Origin: Bacteroidota bacterium
GTDB taxonomy: Bacteria > Bacteroidota > Bacteroidia > Cytophagales > Cyclobacteriaceae
DNA: 64,000 nucleotides
Assembly (NCBI GenBank): GCA_023428695.1
Contig: JAEYWY010000006.1
Span: forward strand, 39,463 to 103,462
Direction: 5' to 3'
A program made the translations under genes and the position numbers. Positions 61,694 through 64,000 of the stretch are shown here, piece by piece (within the stretch, counting starts at the first letter, position 1; each line of letters begins with the position of its first letter). Under the pieces are notes generated by a model, which was given only the letters and a program-made list of their open reading frames with translations, was not told where the DNA came from and did not search any database.

Positions 61694-62347
61694 ATGCCAA
61701 TCCTTAAAGTTCAGGAGGAAACAGCCAGCAAAGTTGCGGCTATGCTCCTAAAGATCCAGGCCATTAAGCTCAGTACCGAAAAACCCTTTACGTGGGCATC
61801 AGGGTGGAAATCACCAATCTACTGCGACAACCGACTTTCGCTTTCATATCCGGAAATCCGTACAGAAATTCGAAATGGGCTTATTGAGGCCATTCAGCAA
61901 AACTTCTTCACTACTGAAGCCATTGCCGGGGTCGCCACAGCCGGGATTGCCCAGGGCGTACTCGTCGCCGATGCCATGAACCTTCCCTTCCTCTATGTCA
62001 GGCCGAAACCGAAGGATCATGGTATGGAAAACCTGATCGAAGGCCGCATCGTCAAGGGACAAAAGGTGGTTTTAGTGGAGGACCTTGTCTCAACAGGGGG
62101 GAGTTCGCTCAAAGCTGCTGAAGCCCTGCGCAATGAAGGATTCGAAGTCCTCGGTATGGTGTGCATTTTCAGTTACGGATTTGATATCGCCACGCGCAAC
62201 TTTTATGAGGCGAACACGTCCCTCATTTCATTGAGCGATTATAGTCATCTGCTCAAGTTCGCGCAGGAGCAAAAATATGTCAGCGAAGAAGAAGTCTATT
62301 CACTGAAAGCGTGGCGCGTGGACCCATCAAACTGGAAGAAGGCTTAA
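61694..62347 (+). CDS. pyrE: Orotate phosphoribosyltransferase
   Basis: 217 residues. FTWASGWKSPIYCDNR near the N-terminus, YVRPKPKDHGMENLIEG in the middle, and the PRPP-binding loop VVLVEDLVSTGGSSLKAAEAL (about 116-136) identify the enzyme. It makes orotidine 5'-phosphate from orotate and PRPP in pyrimidine synthesis. A TAAATTTC box at 61679-61686 lies just upstream (one mismatch). The flavoprotein gene follows after 15 bp. Confidence 0.95.
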   Translation: MPILKVQEETASKVAAMLLKIQAIKLSTEKPFTWASGWKSPIYCDNRLSLSYPEIRTEIRNGLIEAIQQNFFTTEAIAGVATAGIAQGVLVADAMNLPFLYVRPKPKDHGMENLIEGRIVKGQKVVLVEDLVSTGGSSLKAAEALRNEGFEVLGMVCIFSYGFDIATRNFYEANTSLISLSDYSHLLKFAQEQKYVSEEEVYSLKAWRVDPSNWKKA

Positions 62348-62362
62348 TCGTTACATACCACG

Positions 62363-63571
62363 ATGCGCGTTGAGCACCCTACCTTCGAACCGGACTACAA
62401 AGATGGTAGTGGAAAAACATTTCCGAAGCCTGGCAGAAAATCCCGTATCTGTGTCATAGGTGCGGGTGCCTTCGGCGGTTGGTCAGCACTGCATCTGCTG
62501 CGCAATGAATTCGAAGTTACTCTTGTCGACGCCTGGGGGCCAGGTAACTCGCGCTCAAGTTCCGGTGACGAAACGCGCGTGACGCGCTCAACTTACGGCA
62601 GGAACGAACTTTACTTTCAGATGAACGTGCGCTCCCTTGAGATATGGAAGGAGCATGAAAAATTGTTTACACAAAAGATATTTCACAACACCGGTGTCCT
62701 CTGGTTTTGTTATGGGGAATCCACTCCTATTGTTGACGATTCCATTCGCTTTTCTGAGAAGTACAACTGCCCGTATGAGTATCTCGACCTTACAGAGATT
62801 CGAAAGCGTTACCCCGAAGTAAATACACACGACCTCCACCACGCGTGGTTTGATTCATATGGCGGCTATCTGAAAGCAAGAGAAGCGTGTGCTCAAGTCG
62901 TAAAATGCTTCCTCAATGAAGGCGGAACCTACATTCAACACGCGGCTGTTCCCGAAGAAACAGCAACCAGAAGGATGAATTACGTCATACTTGATAATGG
63001 GGAAAAGGTAAAGGCTGACTTATTCATCTTTGCATGCGGCTCATGGCTGCCCAAATTATTCCCGGCTGAACTTGGTGGTGTAGTCAATCCCACGCGACAA
63101 GAAGTGTACTACTTCGGAGTACCCAACGAAGGAGCGATTACCTTCGACCGCATGCCCGCCTGGATAGACGCTGACGGCGTATCCATGTACTACGGAATTG
63201 CCGGCAACGCGCAACGCGGTTTTAAACTTGGTGTCGACATCCGCGGGCAGAACTTCGATCCGACATCCGACGAACGGTTGCCGGACCCGGATGTCCTGGG
63301 CGCCGCAAGGAAATTCCTTGGCCACCGGTTTCCCCGATTGAAGACTGCGCCATTGCTCGAAAGTCGTGTATGTCCGTACGAAAACTCACCTTCAGGAAAT
63401 TTCATTCTTGATTTTCTTCCCGGGCGAGAGAACGTTATCGTAGTCGGCGGAGGATCCGGTCATGGGTTTAAACACGGACCTGCACTGGGTGAACTAGTCG
63501 CGAAAGCCCTGACCGGGCAATCAGACGTACCGTTATTGTTTTCGCTGAGCAGCCAGTACCCGTCACGTTAG
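62363..63571 (+). CDS. FAD-dependent amine oxidase, MSOX/solA-like
   Basis: 402 residues. The dinucleotide-binding GAGAFGGWSALHL starts near residue 33, and the MSOX-type SSGDETRVTRSTYG follows. The cysteine that carries covalent FAD in monomeric sarcosine oxidases lies in ESRVCPYENSPSGNF, and the C-terminus has VVGGGSGHGFKHGPALGE. The family oxidises N-methyl amino acids such as sarcosine or N-methyltryptophan. The real substrate is unknown. It is 15 bp after pyrE. Confidence 0.85.
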   Translation: MRVEHPTFEPDYKDGSGKTFPKPGRKSRICVIGAGAFGGWSALHLLRNEFEVTLVDAWGPGNSRSSSGDETRVTRSTYGRNELYFQMNVRSLEIWKEHEKLFTQKIFHNTGVLWFCYGESTPIVDDSIRFSEKYNCPYEYLDLTEIRKRYPEVNTHDLHHAWFDSYGGYLKAREACAQVVKCFLNEGGTYIQHAAVPEETATRRMNYVILDNGEKVKADLFIFACGSWLPKLFPAELGGVVNPTRQEVYYFGVPNEGAITFDRMPAWIDADGVSMYYGIAGNAQRGFKLGVDIRGQNFDPTSDERLPDPDVLGAARKFLGHRFPRLKTAPLLESRVCPYENSPSGNFILDFLPGRENVIVVGGGSGHGFKHGPALGELVAKALTGQSDVPLLFSLSSQYPSR

Positions 63572-63613
63572 AATTGGTACGTCTTTTTTAGCTCGTTTGG
63601 TAAACGTCACGCC

Positions 63614-63880
63614 ATGAAAAACAGGGAACGGAAACAACCAAGGTCTGACCGCCCTTCGGGACGGCAGGCGCAGGACAAAGACCGGAAGGAAATTTCCGGC
63701 ATTGATGCAGAATCCCTTCATCAGGGACAGGGACCTGATTTTCCGACACAGGACAGCCGCATCCAGAAGAAGAACCCGGCGATCAAATCACAACGCACCG
63801 GCCATCCGTCAAAAGGAAATGCGGAGCCTCAAACGCCGCCAGAGACGGCCCATGTAAAAAAGGAAAGAAACGACTCCTGA
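63614..63880 (+). CDS. Small disordered, highly charged protein (possible)
   Basis: 88 residues, almost without hydrophobic residues: rich in Lys, Arg, Gln, Pro, Asp and Ser. No known domain, signal peptide or helix. The composition resembles disordered proteins that bind nucleic acids or accumulate during stress. It could be a chance frame, but it has a normal ATG and sits alone 42 bp after the oxidase. Confidence 0.45.
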   Translation: MKNRERKQPRSDRPSGRQAQDKDRKEISGIDAESLHQGQGPDFPTQDSRIQKKNPAIKSQRTGHPSKGNAEPQTPPETAHVKKERNDS

Positions 63881-64000
63881 GTTCCTCGGTTTTTTGCGCA
63901 ACTCTGTGAAAATGGCGATTCGAGCTTAATTTCTGCTTTTTTTGTTAGGACGTGGGTGTCCCAGGATTAACTTTAAGCGTGTTTGTACGAAAAAAACCTA

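Noticed and set aside
1..64000. tRNA, rRNA or tmRNA genes
   Set aside because: Intergenic stretches were read for T-loop-like GGTTCGA patterns and paired acceptor arms; nothing convincing was found, but no covariance search was possible.

Overview
The window looks like a chromosome segment of a Bacteroidetes bacterium, most likely from the Cytophagales. The evidence is a fused LpxC-FabZ gene, the type IX secretion regulator PorX, a surface protein with a gliding-motility-type C-terminal domain, phylum-typical families (DUF4290, DUF4296, DUF3822, DUF177-rpmF-fabH-accBC), and promoters of the form TTTG-N19-TAnnTTTG with little Shine-Dalgarno signal. Coding density is high and genes of both strands interleave, often with 1-17 bp overlaps. 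No tRNA, rRNA, phage, transposase or CRISPR-cas locus was seen.

Layout. 1-4.5 kb (minus strand): the 5' part of greA, then rsmA-mgtE-hydroxyacid dehydrogenase-pentapeptide membrane protein. 4.6-10.8 kb (plus): pdxA, a TerB-like gene, then the fatty-acid/ribosome cluster DUF177-rpmF-fabH-efp-accB-accC. 10.9-18.1 kb: a small envelope protein, a DprE1-like oxidase, DUF3109, a PcrA/UvrD helicase, and DUF4290-murA. 18.1-18.66 kb is the only long non-coding stretch; it carries hairpin-forming repeats. 18.7-22 kb (minus): exonuclease III, a flotillin/NfeD pair and a 50-residue basic protein. 22.2-28.6 kb: hisS-hutH-T9SS cargo, ybaB-glycosyltransferase, pspC. 28.7-36.6 kb: an abundant-looking OmpA/TPR lipoprotein, pdhB, fumarylacetoacetase with a flavin reductase-like partner, an rRNA m5C methyltransferase and an MFS transporter. 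36.7-47.9 kb: valS, the ald-tsaE-porX operon, and divergent from it an HD hydrolase followed by lpxD, lpxC/fabZ, lpxA and an ABC ATPase. 48-54.3 kb: a lipoprotein, mutS2, DUF4296 and a shortened Bat (aerotolerance) cluster. 54.3-63.9 kb: LysE exporter with a GH3 amido synthetase, yggS-DUF423, DUF1573, two Nudix proteins, DUF3822-coaD, pyrE, an MSOX-like flavoprotein and a disordered basic protein.

Most of the window is core metabolism: lipid A and fatty acid synthesis, translation, envelope. The observations most worth following are: (i) a perfect promoter followed at once by an intrinsic terminator upstream of greA, resembling the E. coli greA leader arrangement; (ii) a GH3-type amido synthetase overlapping an amino-acid exporter gene; (iii) proteins with altered key residues (Ald-like protein without its catalytic His, EF-P with Asn at the loop tip, MurA with Asp for the fosfomycin Cys, an ABC ATPase with an altered H-loop); and (iv) the repeat-rich island at 18.2-18.6 kb. 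No clearly new multi-gene defence or mobile system was found.
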